Assembly (NCBI GenBank): GCA_017442785.1
Contig: JAFRZB010000028.1
Span: forward strand, 39,002-103,001
DNA from: Bacillota bacterium
GTDB taxonomy: Bacteria > Bacillota > Clostridia > Peptostreptococcales > Anaerovoracaceae
Direction: 5' to 3'
Length of the DNA stretch: 64,000 nucleotides
Under the pieces are notes generated by a model. It was not told the DNA's origin and ran no database searches. It saw only the letters and a program-made list of their open reading frames with translations. Of the stretch, positions 7,813 through 16,045 are shown piece after piece. The position numbers and the translations under genes are program-made. Position 1 is the stretch's first letter; each line of letters opens with the position of its first letter.

Positions 7813-9213
7813 TTATGGATTTGCTGCGGGCTTCTTCCCGTACTTCTCCGCCAGTCTTCTTGCCACGTGCACGCCGCTTGCGGAAGCCTGCGACAGGCTG
7901 TGGGTAACGCCGGAGCCGTCGCCGAGCATGTAGAGCCCCTTTACCGGGGTCTCAAGGTTGCCGTCCACTTCCACGGTGGAGTTGTAGAACTTTACTTCCA
8001 CGCCGTAGAGGAGGGTGTCCTCGTTTGCGGTGCCCGGAGCTATCTTGTCCAGGGCGTAGATCATCTCTATGATGTCGTCCAGCTGGCGCTTGGGCATTAC
8101 CAGGGCAAGGTCCCCCGGGGTAGCCTTAAGCGTGGGCCTTGTGAAGCTCTTTGCCATGCGGCTGGCGTTGGAACGGTGGCCCTTAATAAGGTCTCCGAAG
8201 CGCTGCACCAGAACTCCGCCGCCCAGCATGTTGGAAAGGCGCGCTATGGACTCGCCGTACTCGTTGCTGTTGTGGAAGGGCTCGGTAAAGCGGCTTGCCA
8301 CCAGCAGCGCGAAGTTGGTGTTCTCCGTGCGCAGAGCCGGATCCGCGTAGCTGTGGCCGTTTACGGTAACTATGCCGTTGGTGTTCTCGGATACCACCTC
8401 GCCGTAGGGGTTCATGCAGAAGGTGCGCACGCGGTCTCCGTACTTTTCGGTGATGTAGACCAGCTTGCTCTCATAGACCTCATCCGTTATGTGCTTGAAT
8501 ATCTCCGCCGGAAGCTCCACCCTCAGCCCGAGGTCCACGCGGTTGCTCTTTGTTGGAATGCTCAGCTTTGCGCAGATCTCCTGGCCCATCTTTGAACCGC
8601 TGCGGCCCATGGCGAGCACCAGGTCCGTGCACGAGAATTCCTCGCCGCCGGCAGTCCTTACGATAAAGCCTTCCCCGGTCTTTTCGACGGTGTCCAGCGC
8701 GGTCCTGAAACGGAACTCCGCGCCTTTTTTAACGTACTCGAAGATATTCCCCAGGATCTTTACGTTCCTGTCGGTGCCCAGGTGTCTTACCTTGGCGTCC
8801 AGAAGGTGCAGGCCGTGCCTTAAGGCAAGAGTCTTAAGCTCCTTGTTCTCGGTGGAGTAGAGGGCCGCTTCGGATCCTCCCATGCTGCAGAGCACGCTGT
8901 CCACATATTCCATGAGCTCCATGGCCTTGTTTTCCCCTACGTAAACGTGCAAATCACCACCGAAGCTGGTGGTGATATTGTACTTTCCGTCGGACAGCGA
9001 ACCTGCTCCGCCGTATCCGTTCATAATGTGGCACGGATTGCAGCGTATGCATTTTTCTGTAAGACCTTTGGCTATGGGACAGGCACGCTCCTCCAGGGGC
9101 GCGCCTTTTTCGATAACAAGAACATCGGCGCCGCAGCCAAGCTTCGTCAGCTCGTAAGCCATGAATACTCCCGCGGCTCCTGCACCTACGACTATTATAT
9201 CGTAGTGCTTCAT
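7813..9213 (-). CDS. FAD-dependent oxidoreductase (COG2509-like)
   Basis: A 466-residue flavoprotein of the FAD-dependent dehydrogenase group. The N-terminal dinucleotide-binding fold is plain (YDIIVVGAGAAGVFMAYEL). A conserved Cys cluster follows near residue 55 (KCIRCNPCHIMNGYGGAGSL). A second nucleotide-binding-like strand reads LVLAMGRSGSKMG, and the C-terminal flavin-closing motif is GLYMLGDGSGVTHSLSQA. The family is widespread in Clostridia and its physiological substrate is not established. GAGGAG precedes the start and overlaps the stop region of the DUF1292 gene, so the two are probably co-transcribed. Confidence 0.88.
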   Translation of the reverse strand: MKHYDIIVVGAGAAGVFMAYELTKLGCGADVLVIEKGAPLEERACPIAKGLTEKCIRCNPCHIMNGYGGAGSLSDGKYNITTSFGGDLHVYVGENKAMELMEYVDSVLCSMGGSEAALYSTENKELKTLALRHGLHLLDAKVRHLGTDRNVKILGNIFEYVKKGAEFRFRTALDTVEKTGEGFIVRTAGGEEFSCTDLVLAMGRSGSKMGQEICAKLSIPTKSNRVDLGLRVELPAEIFKHITDEVYESKLVYITEKYGDRVRTFCMNPYGEVVSENTNGIVTVNGHSYADPALRTENTNFALLVASRFTEPFHNSNEYGESIARLSNMLGGGVLVQRFGDLIKGHRSNASRMAKSFTRPTLKATPGDLALVMPKRQLDDIIEMIYALDKIAPGTANEDTLLYGVEVKFYNSTVEVDGNLETPVKGLYMLGDGSGVTHSLSQASASGVHVARRLAEKYGKKPAANP

Positions 9214-9219
9214 GTTGTT

Positions 9220-9501
9220 TTACTCCTCGTCGGTGAGTTCCTCGAACACCTTTACGACCTTGTCGAATTCGTCGTCGTCCTCGATGTCTATGAGCTCGAA
9301 CTCCTCGTCGTCGACCTCCTTGTAGCCGTAGAGGTATACGTCGTCGGAATCGTCGTCCGGGATAAGAGCAATGTACTCCTTGCCGTCGACGTCGAAGATG
9401 CCCATGATCTCAGCTTCAACTTCTGTGCCGTCCTCGAACTCAAGAGTTATGAATTCAGCCTCTTCCTCTTCGATCGCTGCGTTCTTCTTCTCTTCTGCCA
9501 T
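9220..9501 (-). CDS. DUF1292 family protein
   Basis: A 93-residue, strongly acidic protein of the DUF1292 family, which is common in Firmicutes and has no settled role. The core FITLEFEDGTEVEAEIMGIF and DGKEYIALIPDD is the family pattern, flanked by Glu/Asp-rich ends. It lies between a lipoprotein gene and the oxidoreductase gene on the same strand, with short gaps on both sides. Confidence 0.9.
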   Translation of the reverse strand: MAEEKKNAAIEEEEAEFITLEFEDGTEVEAEIMGIFDVDGKEYIALIPDDDSDDVYLYGYKEVDDEEFELIDIEDDDEFDKVVKVFEELTDEE

Positions 9502-9519
9502 TTCTGTTCTCCTTGATAT

Positions 9520-10557
9520 TTACTTTATAGTTACGGAATCCGCTATGAGCTTGCTCATGGATTCATACATTATCGATGCCTTGATGTAAGGTACTCCGAA
9601 GAAGTCCTTGTACTCGGACCAGTCCTCGCTGTCGTTGAGCTCCTTAAAGTACGCCTTGATGTCGTCCTCGGATATGGTCGTACCGTTCTTTTCTGCCAGA
9701 GCCTGGTAGATCATGGAATACTTGGCGTCGCTCGTTGCGGTAGCCTTGTAGCCTTCCCTGAAGGCGGCTTCGTTCTCGTAGCCGGTGTAGTACTGCAGGA
9801 AGCTGTCGAATACCATGTTGTAGGCCTTTGCGTAGTTCTTGTAGGACTCGAGCCTGGTGTCGGTGAGGTACTTTACGATCTCTTCCGGAACGTCCTTAGC
9901 AAAGGTGCTCTTTGCCAGTATTGCTTCCTCGGCAAGGGACGCGGCGATCTCCGCTTCAGCCTCGGCCGCGGTGGTCCAGCCGTAGACGGATGTCAGGTGC
10001 GCGCTTACGAAATCATCGTTCCATACAGGCAGAATGTCCTCTGCTATGTAGTTGATAGTGATAGTGAATACTGCCGGCTTGCCCGCAAGATCCGGGTTGT
10101 TTGTATAGGGGTCCGGGAAGGTGACGTTGATGTCGAAGGTCTCGCCCGGGAAGTGTCCCACCAGCTGCGGCAGGAATCCATCTATGTAATTTGTAACGCC
10201 TATGGTGACCGTGGTGCCCTGGCCGTTGGTGCTTCCTCCGTCGAAGGCGACGCCGTCTATCTTGCCGACGTAGTCTATGTTGACGGAATCACTGTCGTTT
10301 ACGGCACGGTCCGTTACCTTCTTGGTGTCCGGATACTGGTTCAGGAACGATTCCTTTCTAAGCTCTATGTCGCTCCTCTTTACCTCGAGCTCGCTGAGCT
10401 CGGGGATGGTGACGTAATCCGAGATCTTTATGTTCTTGAAGAATCCGTTGTCATCGTAGATGCTGCTGTAGCTGAAGACCTCTTCTTTTTTGCCGCAGGC
10501 GCAAAGAGCGATGGCCAGCACCAGAAGTATTGAAATAAGTTTAAGTGTCTTTTTCAT
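9520..10557 (-). CDS. Trigger-factor-like FKBP lipoprotein (extracellular foldase)
   Basis: A 345-residue lipoprotein. The signal peptide ends in a lipobox (LAIALCAC, Cys at about 21). A short linker leads to an FKBP-type prolyl isomerase domain (DSDSVNIDYVGKIDGVAF, DGFLPQLVGHFPGETFDINVTFP). A helical region like the trigger factor C-terminal chaperone arm follows. Trigger factor itself is cytoplasmic and ribosome-bound; this one should sit on the outer face of the membrane and fold secreted proteins, which is inference from the signal and domains. Its own promoter appears upstream. Confidence 0.82.
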   Translation of the reverse strand: MKKTLKLISILLVLAIALCACGKKEEVFSYSSIYDDNGFFKNIKISDYVTIPELSELEVKRSDIELRKESFLNQYPDTKKVTDRAVNDSDSVNIDYVGKIDGVAFDGGSTNGQGTTVTIGVTNYIDGFLPQLVGHFPGETFDINVTFPDPYTNNPDLAGKPAVFTITINYIAEDILPVWNDDFVSAHLTSVYGWTTAAEAEAEIAASLAEEAILAKSTFAKDVPEEIVKYLTDTRLESYKNYAKAYNMVFDSFLQYYTGYENEAAFREGYKATATSDAKYSMIYQALAEKNGTTISEDDIKAYFKELNDSEDWSEYKDFFGVPYIKASIMYESMSKLIADSVTIK

Positions 10558-10596
10558 GTCGTAGTTTTCTCCGCTCGAAAATTAGTGTTACAGTAT

Positions 10597-10602
10597 ATTA
10601 TA
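10597..10602 (-). promoter_or_regulatory. Likely -10 box for the foldase lipoprotein gene
   Basis: Reading on the minus strand, TATAAT lies 40 bases before the start codon; a weak TTCACC about 19 bp further up could be the -35. Confidence 0.5.
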
Positions 10603-10645
10603 CCACAGATTATGGATTTAGGGTGAAGAATTAAGAAAAAGCCGG

Positions 10646-11233
10646 TCAAATCTTGCGCGGTATCCTCTCCCAGGAGACTGCCTTGCCGTTTTCGAACTGG
10701 AAAAGGAAGCCTTCCCCGTTGGACGGCTGGATCTCGTACCAGTTGAGCCCGGTGTTCGGGAAGTAGTATTCAAAGACCATGGCTATTACGCCGCCGTGGC
10801 AGACTATGAGGGTGTCGCGGCCTCCGTCAAGGACTTTCTTAAGCCCTGCAAGGACGCGCTCCTTCATCATATTTCCGCTCTCTCCGCCGGGACAGCGGTT
10901 TGCCATGTGGTCTCCGTTTATCCAGGCCTGATAGTCCTCCCGGTCCTTGAGCTGATCGTAGGAATATCCTTCGAACTCTCCGAAGTCCATCTCCGAGAAG
11001 GCTCTGTCCGCGCGGTGCGGAACGTTTCCGAAAAGGATGCTGAGGGTCTGCTCCGTGCGGGTAAGTCCGCTGGTTATGACGTCAAGACCTTCTGTGTCCG
11101 GATAGCCGCCGGCCTTCTTCTTGGCCTTGAGCTGGTCTATGCCTTCCCCGGTAAGGAGCATGTCCGTTACGCCGCAGTATGTATATGTTTTGTTCGCCAT
11201 GGTCTGCCCGTGGCGTATGAGATAGAGCTTCAT
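10646..11233 (-). CDS. cobC: Alpha-ribazole phosphatase / histidine phosphatase
   Basis: A 195-residue histidine phosphatase superfamily enzyme. The phosphohistidine motif is at the start (LYLIRHGQTMANKTY) and the second catalytic His is in TLIVCHGGVIAMV. As the last gene of a cobamide operon it is best read as CobC, which removes the 5'-phosphate from alpha-ribazole phosphate or from the adenosylcobamide phosphate. The family also contains phosphoglycerate mutase-like enzymes, so the context decides. Its start overlaps the end of the preceding gene by one base. No clear terminator follows. Confidence 0.85.
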   Translation of the reverse strand: MKLYLIRHGQTMANKTYTYCGVTDMLLTGEGIDQLKAKKKAGGYPDTEGLDVITSGLTRTEQTLSILFGNVPHRADRAFSEMDFGEFEGYSYDQLKDREDYQAWINGDHMANRCPGGESGNMMKERVLAGLKKVLDGGRDTLIVCHGGVIAMVFEYYFPNTGLNWYEIQPSNGEGFLFQFENGKAVSWERIPRKI

Positions 11234-11592
11234 TATTTCAGCCTCTTGGGTATGCCGCAGAAGAGCCTCGTTACGGTCTTGGAACCCGCCGCGCAGGCGG
11301 TAAGGGCACGTCCGCAGCTCTCGCGCCAGGCCCTCAGCTCAGGGTCTGCGGGGACCACTCCGCAGAACACGTCGTCCATTATGACTACGGTGTCTTCCGG
11401 GAAGGCGGTCTTTGGCTTAAGGCCCGCACGCATGCAGTACATGACGTAGCGCTCGTAGTGGCAGATGCAGCGCACATTAAAGTCCGGCGCGCAGTCCTCG
11501 GAGCACTCGAAGATGTCGCTGTCTGCAAGACCGAAGGCGTTTTTTGCGTATTCGAGCTTTCCCTGGAAAGCTCCTCCTGTTACAAGATGCAT
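11233..11592 (-). CDS. Short CobU-like protein
   Basis: A 119-residue protein that looks like the two ends of CobU joined together. The start has a P-loop-like segment (HLVTGGAFQGKLEYAKNAFG, compare GGARSGKS of CobU). The end resembles the CobU C-terminus (VFCGVVPADPELRAWR, then FCGIPKRLK). The central part of CobU is lacking, though a His occurs in CICHYERY. It lies within a cobamide operon that also has a longer CobU. It may supply the guanylyltransferase or a structural function missing in the other copy, or be a regulatory relict; this is inference. Confidence 0.72.
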   Translation of the reverse strand: MHLVTGGAFQGKLEYAKNAFGLADSDIFECSEDCAPDFNVRCICHYERYVMYCMRAGLKPKTAFPEDTVVIMDDVFCGVVPADPELRAWRESCGRALTACAAGSKTVTRLFCGIPKRLK

Positions 11593-11628
11593 TTGTTCTC
11601 CTGTTAAAAGCGCCGTTTTTCCCGGAGT

Positions 11629-12372
11629 TCATACGGACGCCGTTATCGCGAGAGCGATCAGCGCGAAGGCTTCGCCCGTCGTAATGGCGCAGCCTGAGAT
11701 GTCTCCGGACATGCCGCCCAGATTGGCGCGTATCCTAAGCACGGTAAGCAGAGTGCAGACCGCGCTTACCAAGACCGCGATGCCCTGAAGCCCCGCCAGA
11801 AGCACGGCGGCGGCGCAGAATACGACCGCTGTCATTATGCAGAAAACTATGGGGCCTTTTGAGCGCTTCTCCTCCGACATCTTCTTGTAAGAGCTGGTGC
11901 CGAGGGGCTTAAAGCCAAGAACGCAGGCTGCCGCCATTGCTCTGGACACCGCGGGGATCAAGAGCAGCACGAAAAGGTTGGCCCTGTATCCCGTCTGGAC
12001 CCAGGCCGCGAAGGTGAATATCGCCAGTATGGACATGCAGATGACCGCAAAGGAGCCCACGTGGGAGTCCTTTAATATCTCTATGCGCCTCTCCCTGTCC
12101 CGGAAGGACAGCACCGCGTCCGCGCAGTCCAAAAAGCCGTCCAGGTGCATGAAGCCCGTGACTATCCAGGGCGCCGCGGCGGTAAGCGCAAGGCCTATCA
12201 CCTTAAGGCTGAGGACATCGCAGAGCTTGTACACGGCAAGCCATACCGCGCCTGCCACCAGCCCCACGAAGGGCAGGGCTGCCAGCATCTGCGGCCTTTT
12301 GGCGTCGTCCCACTTTTTTACGGGGCAGGGGATGGCCAGGAACATGCTCCATGCCATAAAGAATCCCGTCAT
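11629..12372 (-). CDS. cobS: Adenosylcobinamide-GDP ribazoletransferase
   Basis: CobS joins alpha-ribazole (or its phosphate) to adenosylcobinamide-GDP, the last step of cobamide assembly, in the membrane. The 247-residue protein shows the family start (MAWSMFLAIPCPVKKWDD), the conserved acidic motif in GFMHLDGFLDCADAVLSF and RDRERRIEILKDSHVGSFA, and about six membrane helices. It overlaps the cobU stop by four bases and is followed by the short cobU-like gene. Confidence 0.95.
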   Translation of the reverse strand: MTGFFMAWSMFLAIPCPVKKWDDAKRPQMLAALPFVGLVAGAVWLAVYKLCDVLSLKVIGLALTAAAPWIVTGFMHLDGFLDCADAVLSFRDRERRIEILKDSHVGSFAVICMSILAIFTFAAWVQTGYRANLFVLLLIPAVSRAMAAACVLGFKPLGTSSYKKMSEEKRSKGPIVFCIMTAVVFCAAAVLLAGLQGIAVLVSAVCTLLTVLRIRANLGGMSGDISGCAITTGEAFALIALAITASV

Positions 12373-12914
12373 ATTGGAAGCTCTCCTTTGTACATCGTAG
12401 GAAGCGCGCCGCTTATCTCTGCGACTGCGTCGCAGCAGGCCGCAAGGGTGCGGTCGCAGAGGGCGAGCGCCTCCATGTATTCTATGGTATAGCTTGAATA
12501 CCTTTCGGCTCCTGAGTATATGAAATCGCTTACGAATACTGCGTTTTTAACGCTTTTCGCAAACTGCTCAAGGGCCTTTGCGGTGCGCCTTCCGGCGTCT
12601 TTGTCGGCCTCGAAGCTCTCCGGGGAGTACATCTCGTTTATCAGCAGCGCGGTGACGCTGTCGAGTATGTAGGTACCGTTTTCGGGGTCGCTCTTTTCAA
12701 GGCATCCGAGAAGATCGCGCGGCTGCTCTATCGTTATGAAGCCCTTGCCTGCGCGGCTGTTCTGGTGCCTTTTTATGCGGGCCCTGTCCTCATCGTCGAA
12801 GGCCTGCATGGTGGCTATATAATAGAGCGGACCGCCGCACGCCAAAGCAGCGCAGCAGTCCTCTGCTATAGTCGATTTTCCGTTTTTGCATCCGCCGGAA
12901 ATGAATATCGTCAT
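12369..12914 (-). CDS. cobU: Adenosylcobinamide kinase / guanylyltransferase
   Basis: CobU phosphorylates adenosylcobinamide and then transfers GMP to it. The 181-residue protein has the P-loop (FISGGCKNGKSTIAEDC), the strand YIATMQAFDDEDRARIKRHQ carrying the His expected to be guanylylated, and YILDSVTALLINEMY. The usual EVGxGIVP segment near the C-terminus is replaced by SDFIYSGAERYSSYT, so this is a divergent member. The short second CobU-like protein encoded two genes on has the segment that is missing here. Overlaps cobT and cobS by four bases each. Confidence 0.85.
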   Translation of the reverse strand: MTIFISGGCKNGKSTIAEDCCAALACGGPLYYIATMQAFDDEDRARIKRHQNSRAGKGFITIEQPRDLLGCLEKSDPENGTYILDSVTALLINEMYSPESFEADKDAGRRTAKALEQFAKSVKNAVFVSDFIYSGAERYSSYTIEYMEALALCDRTLAACCDAVAEISGALPTMYKGELPI

Positions 12915-14008
12915 CTGAAGCTGAAGCTGTCTCCTTTGCGGATCTCGTCCAGGTAGCTGTCGTTTATGTCCGACTGCTCTCCGAACATGGCCATGCCTGT
13001 CATGGCGGCGCAGGCGGCCTTTATCACCTGGAAGGCTATCGGGCAGCCGGAGCCTTCTCCGAGGCGCATTCCCAGATCCAGCCAGGGCTCAAGTCCCAGG
13101 TAGCTTATGGCAGCAGAATAGCCGGGCTCGAAGCTCTTGTGCGACGGGAACATGTAATCCCTTGCGGCGGGGCAAAGAGCAGCAGCGCAAAGAGCTGCCA
13201 CCGCGGAAATGAAACCGTCTATTACGACGGGCAGCCTGTTTGCCGCAGCTCCGAGGAACGCTCCGCACATCGCGGCGATATCAAGGCCTCCGACCTTTGA
13301 GAGCACGTCTATGGGATCCATCGGGTTGGGCCTTCTGCGGTCCAGTGCGGCTGCGATGACTGCCTTCTTGTGCTCGAAGGCCGCGTCCGTAAGTCCGCCT
13401 CCGCGGCCGGTGATCGTATCTACGGATGCCCCCGTAAGTGCAGAAAGGACAGCAGTGCTGGTGGAGGTGTTTCCTATGCCCATCTCGCCTATTCCTAGTA
13501 TCTCAGCCCCGGCGTTCTTGATGTCGAACACCATGGACGCACCTGTGAGTATGGCGCGCTCGGCGGCGGTGTAGGGCATGGCGTCTTCCCTGAGGAAGTT
13601 CCTTGTGCCCCTTGCAATCTTGCAGTTTACTATGTCAGGGCAGATGTAGTCGTCCGCTATGCCTATGTCGGCCACTACCACCTGCGTATTGAAGGCCTTG
13701 GCTATGGAGGACATTCCCGTAAGGCCCTTGGTCATGTTAACGGCCTGGGCCGCCGTGACGCTTCTGGGAGCGCTGGAAACACCTTCCTCTATGATGCCGT
13801 TATCCGCGCAGAAGACCAGGACCACGGAGTTTTCAGCCCTGTTTATGACCTTGCCCGTCATTCCGGCCATCCTGATGCTTATGTCCTCGAGCTTTCCCAG
13901 GGACCCCGGCGGCTTGGCCAGCTTGGACTGCCTGTCTTTTGCGAGCGCCATCGCGTTCTGGTCCGCGGGCGTTATCATCCTGATAATGTTTGAGATCTGT
14001 ATGTTCAT
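12911..14008 (-). CDS. cobT: Nicotinate-nucleotide-dimethylbenzimidazole phosphoribosyltransferase
   Basis: CobT activates the lower-ligand base to alpha-ribazole 5'-phosphate. The 365-residue protein shows the family motifs KPPGSLGKLEDISIRMAG, VFCADNGIIEEGVSSAPRSV, GEMGIGNTSTSTAVLSAL and GRGGGLTD; the catalytic Glu is expected near the C-terminal GMRLGEGSGCPIAF. The start at 14008 is chosen for AAAGGAG in front of it; a longer frame has no support. It leads the operon cobT-cobU-cobS-cobU-like-cobC. I saw no cobalamin riboswitch in the short upstream gap. Confidence 0.95.
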   Translation of the reverse strand: MNIQISNIIRMITPADQNAMALAKDRQSKLAKPPGSLGKLEDISIRMAGMTGKVINRAENSVVLVFCADNGIIEEGVSSAPRSVTAAQAVNMTKGLTGMSSIAKAFNTQVVVADIGIADDYICPDIVNCKIARGTRNFLREDAMPYTAAERAILTGASMVFDIKNAGAEILGIGEMGIGNTSTSTAVLSALTGASVDTITGRGGGLTDAAFEHKKAVIAAALDRRRPNPMDPIDVLSKVGGLDIAAMCGAFLGAAANRLPVVIDGFISAVAALCAAALCPAARDYMFPSHKSFEPGYSAAISYLGLEPWLDLGMRLGEGSGCPIAFQVIKAACAAMTGMAMFGEQSDINDSYLDEIRKGDSFSFR

Positions 14009-14127
14009 ATCTGTCTCCTTTGATAAAAATCGCTCAATATATTTTAACACTTGGAGCACCCTGCCGCAATTGTTAAAAAAATACAAAAAAGAGGCCGATT
14101 ATTCTTTAATATGATGCATTTATGTGT

Positions 14128-14133
14128 TATAAT
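14128..14133 (+). promoter_or_regulatory. Likely -10 box of the ABC exporter operon
   Basis: TATAAT about 37 bases before the ABC gene start, in an AT-rich gap shared with the divergent cob operon. The -35 (TTTAAT at 17 bp spacing) is weak. Confidence 0.5.
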
Positions 14134-14170
14134 CCACAATTACACACGCAAAGCGATAGCAGGAGGGAAA

Positions 14171-16045
14171 ATGCCGGAAAAGGCAGTCTCAAAACAGGAT
14201 AAAAAGACGGCAAGGCGCCTGCACACGCAGCTTCTGCTCAAGTTCCTAAAGGGCAGCAAGCGTCTTTTCGCGTGCAGCATAATCTCGTCCCTCATCTACG
14301 CGCTCTGCGACATGGTGGATCCCCAGATATTCAGGGCGGCCATAGACAACGCCATAGGCGGCAAGGAGCCGACCTTCCCCAGGTATGTCCTGGACTTCGT
14401 GGACAGGCTGGGAGGCTTCTCCTACCTTGGGCAGCACCTTTGGATAATGGCGCTTGCAGTGGTGGTCGTCGCCGTCATAAGAGGCATATCCGGCTACCTG
14501 CAGAGGGTCATGAACAACAAGGGAGCGGAGACCCTGGTGCGCCGCATGCGAGACACCATGTTCAGCCACATAGAGCATCTTCCCTACGAGTGGCACATGA
14601 AGAACCACACCGGAGACATCATCCAGCGCTGCACCTCCGACGTCGAGATGGTGCGCATGTTCGTTGCCGAGCAGCTGGTATCGGTGGTCAGGATAAGCAT
14701 CATGATAATCCTGTCGCTCTTCTTCATGTTCTCCATGAACGTGGGGCTTACATTCATAGCCATAATACCCATACCGTTCATACTCACCTACGTCCTGATC
14801 TTCCGAAAGGAGATGGAGAAGGGCTTCCGCGAGTGCGACGAGATGGAGGGCAAGGTCTCCGCGCGCATACAGGAGAACCTTACCGGAATGAGGGTGGTCC
14901 GCGCCTTTGCGCAGGAGGCCAAGGAGAAGGAGAAGTTCCTGGAGCAGAACAACCACTACAACAGCCTCTGGGTAAGGCTGGCGGCGATAATGGCCAGGTT
15001 CTTCACCACCCAGCACTTCCTCAGCATGCTGCAGATACTGATAGTGATAGTTGCGGGCTGCGTGTTCTGCGTAAACGGAAAACTCACGCCGGGCGAGTAC
15101 GTGGCCTTCGTTTCCTACAACTCCATGCTGTCCTTCCCGATAAGAAGGCTGGGCCGCATGATATCCGAGATGAGCAAGGCGGGAGTATGCCTTGACAGGA
15201 TAGGGCACATAATGAACGAGCCCGTGGAGCAGGACGCTCCGGGCTCCGTGGAGGCCCCCATGGACGGCGACATAGAGTTCAGCCACGTGAGCTTCTCCTA
15301 CGAGGGCAGCTCCGAGGTGCTGCACGACGTAAGCTTTAAGATACCCGCGGGCTCCACTCTTGGAATACTTGGCGGCACGGGCTCCGGAAAGTCCACGCTG
15401 ATGCTCCTTCTGGACAAGATGTACAGCCTGCCCGAGGGCAGCGGAACCATAAGCATAGGCGGCGTGGACATACGCGTCATCAAGACCCGGCACCTGAGGA
15501 AGAACATCTCCATGGTGCTGCAGGAGCCGTTCCTGTTCTCCAGGACCATCCATGAGAACATAAGCATATCCTCAAGGACGCTCACCATGGAGGACGTCGA
15601 AGAGGCCGCCAAGGCAGCCTGCCTTGACGAGGCCGTGGAGGGCTTCTCCAAGGGCTACGAGACCTTCGTAGGCGAGCGCGGCGTTACGCTTTCCGGAGGA
15701 CAGAAGCAGCGCGCCGCGATAGCAAGGGCGCTGATCGCCAAAGCACCGATAATGGTGCTCGACGACTCGCTGTCCGCAGTAGATACCGAGACAGACGCTA
15801 AGGTCCGCAGGGCTCTTGAGGAGCGCTTCGGATCCGCTACGATAATACTTATCTCGCACAGGATCACCACGCTCTCCAAGGCTGACAAGGTGATAGTGCT
15901 GGATAACGGAAGGATAGCCGAGGAAGGCACTCCTGACGAGCTCAGGACGGCCGGCGGCATCTACAACCGCATATACGACATTCAGTCGGGACTGGGCGAT
16001 GCTTACGCTAAAGACGGAAAGGAGGCAGGCCATGAGAACGACTAA
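14171..16045 (+). CDS. ABC exporter half-transporter 1 (permease-ATPase fusion)
   Basis: A 624-residue protein with an N-terminal six-helix exporter domain (from about LFACSIISSLIYALCDMV) and a C-terminal ATPase: Walker A LGGTGSGKSTLMLLL, signature VTLSGGQKQRAAIAR, Walker B PIMVLDDSLSAVD. The residue after the Walker B Asp-Asp is Ser rather than the catalytic Glu (LDDS), a feature of degenerate nucleotide sites in heterodimeric exporters. AGGAGGG precedes ATG 14171. The next gene, overlapping by 14 bases, encodes the partner, so the pair should form a heterodimeric multidrug- or lipid-type exporter. Confidence 0.93.
   Translation: MPEKAVSKQDKKTARRLHTQLLLKFLKGSKRLFACSIISSLIYALCDMVDPQIFRAAIDNAIGGKEPTFPRYVLDFVDRLGGFSYLGQHLWIMALAVVVVAVIRGISGYLQRVMNNKGAETLVRRMRDTMFSHIEHLPYEWHMKNHTGDIIQRCTSDVEMVRMFVAEQLVSVVRISIMIILSLFFMFSMNVGLTFIAIIPIPFILTYVLIFRKEMEKGFRECDEMEGKVSARIQENLTGMRVVRAFAQEAKEKEKFLEQNNHYNSLWVRLAAIMARFFTTQHFLSMLQILIVIVAGCVFCVNGKLTPGEYVAFVSYNSMLSFPIRRLGRMISEMSKAGVCLDRIGHIMNEPVEQDAPGSVEAPMDGDIEFSHVSFSYEGSSEVLHDVSFKIPAGSTLGILGGTGSGKSTLMLLLDKMYSLPEGSGTISIGGVDIRVIKTRHLRKNISMVLQEPFLFSRTIHENISISSRTLTMEDVEEAAKAACLDEAVEGFSKGYETFVGERGVTLSGGQKQRAAIARALIAKAPIMVLDDSLSAVDTETDAKVRRALEERFGSATIILISHRITTLSKADKVIVLDNGRIAEEGTPDELRTAGGIYNRIYDIQSGLGDAYAKDGKEAGHEND

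Noticed and set aside
14009-14170. Cobalamin riboswitch before cobT
   Set aside because: The gap before the cob operon is short and AT-rich and lacks the conserved B12-box and long folded leader.
14246-15553. A 435-codon minus-strand frame opposite the first ABC exporter gene
   Set aside because: Product is His/Tyr/Val-rich without domains, as expected of an antisense shadow.
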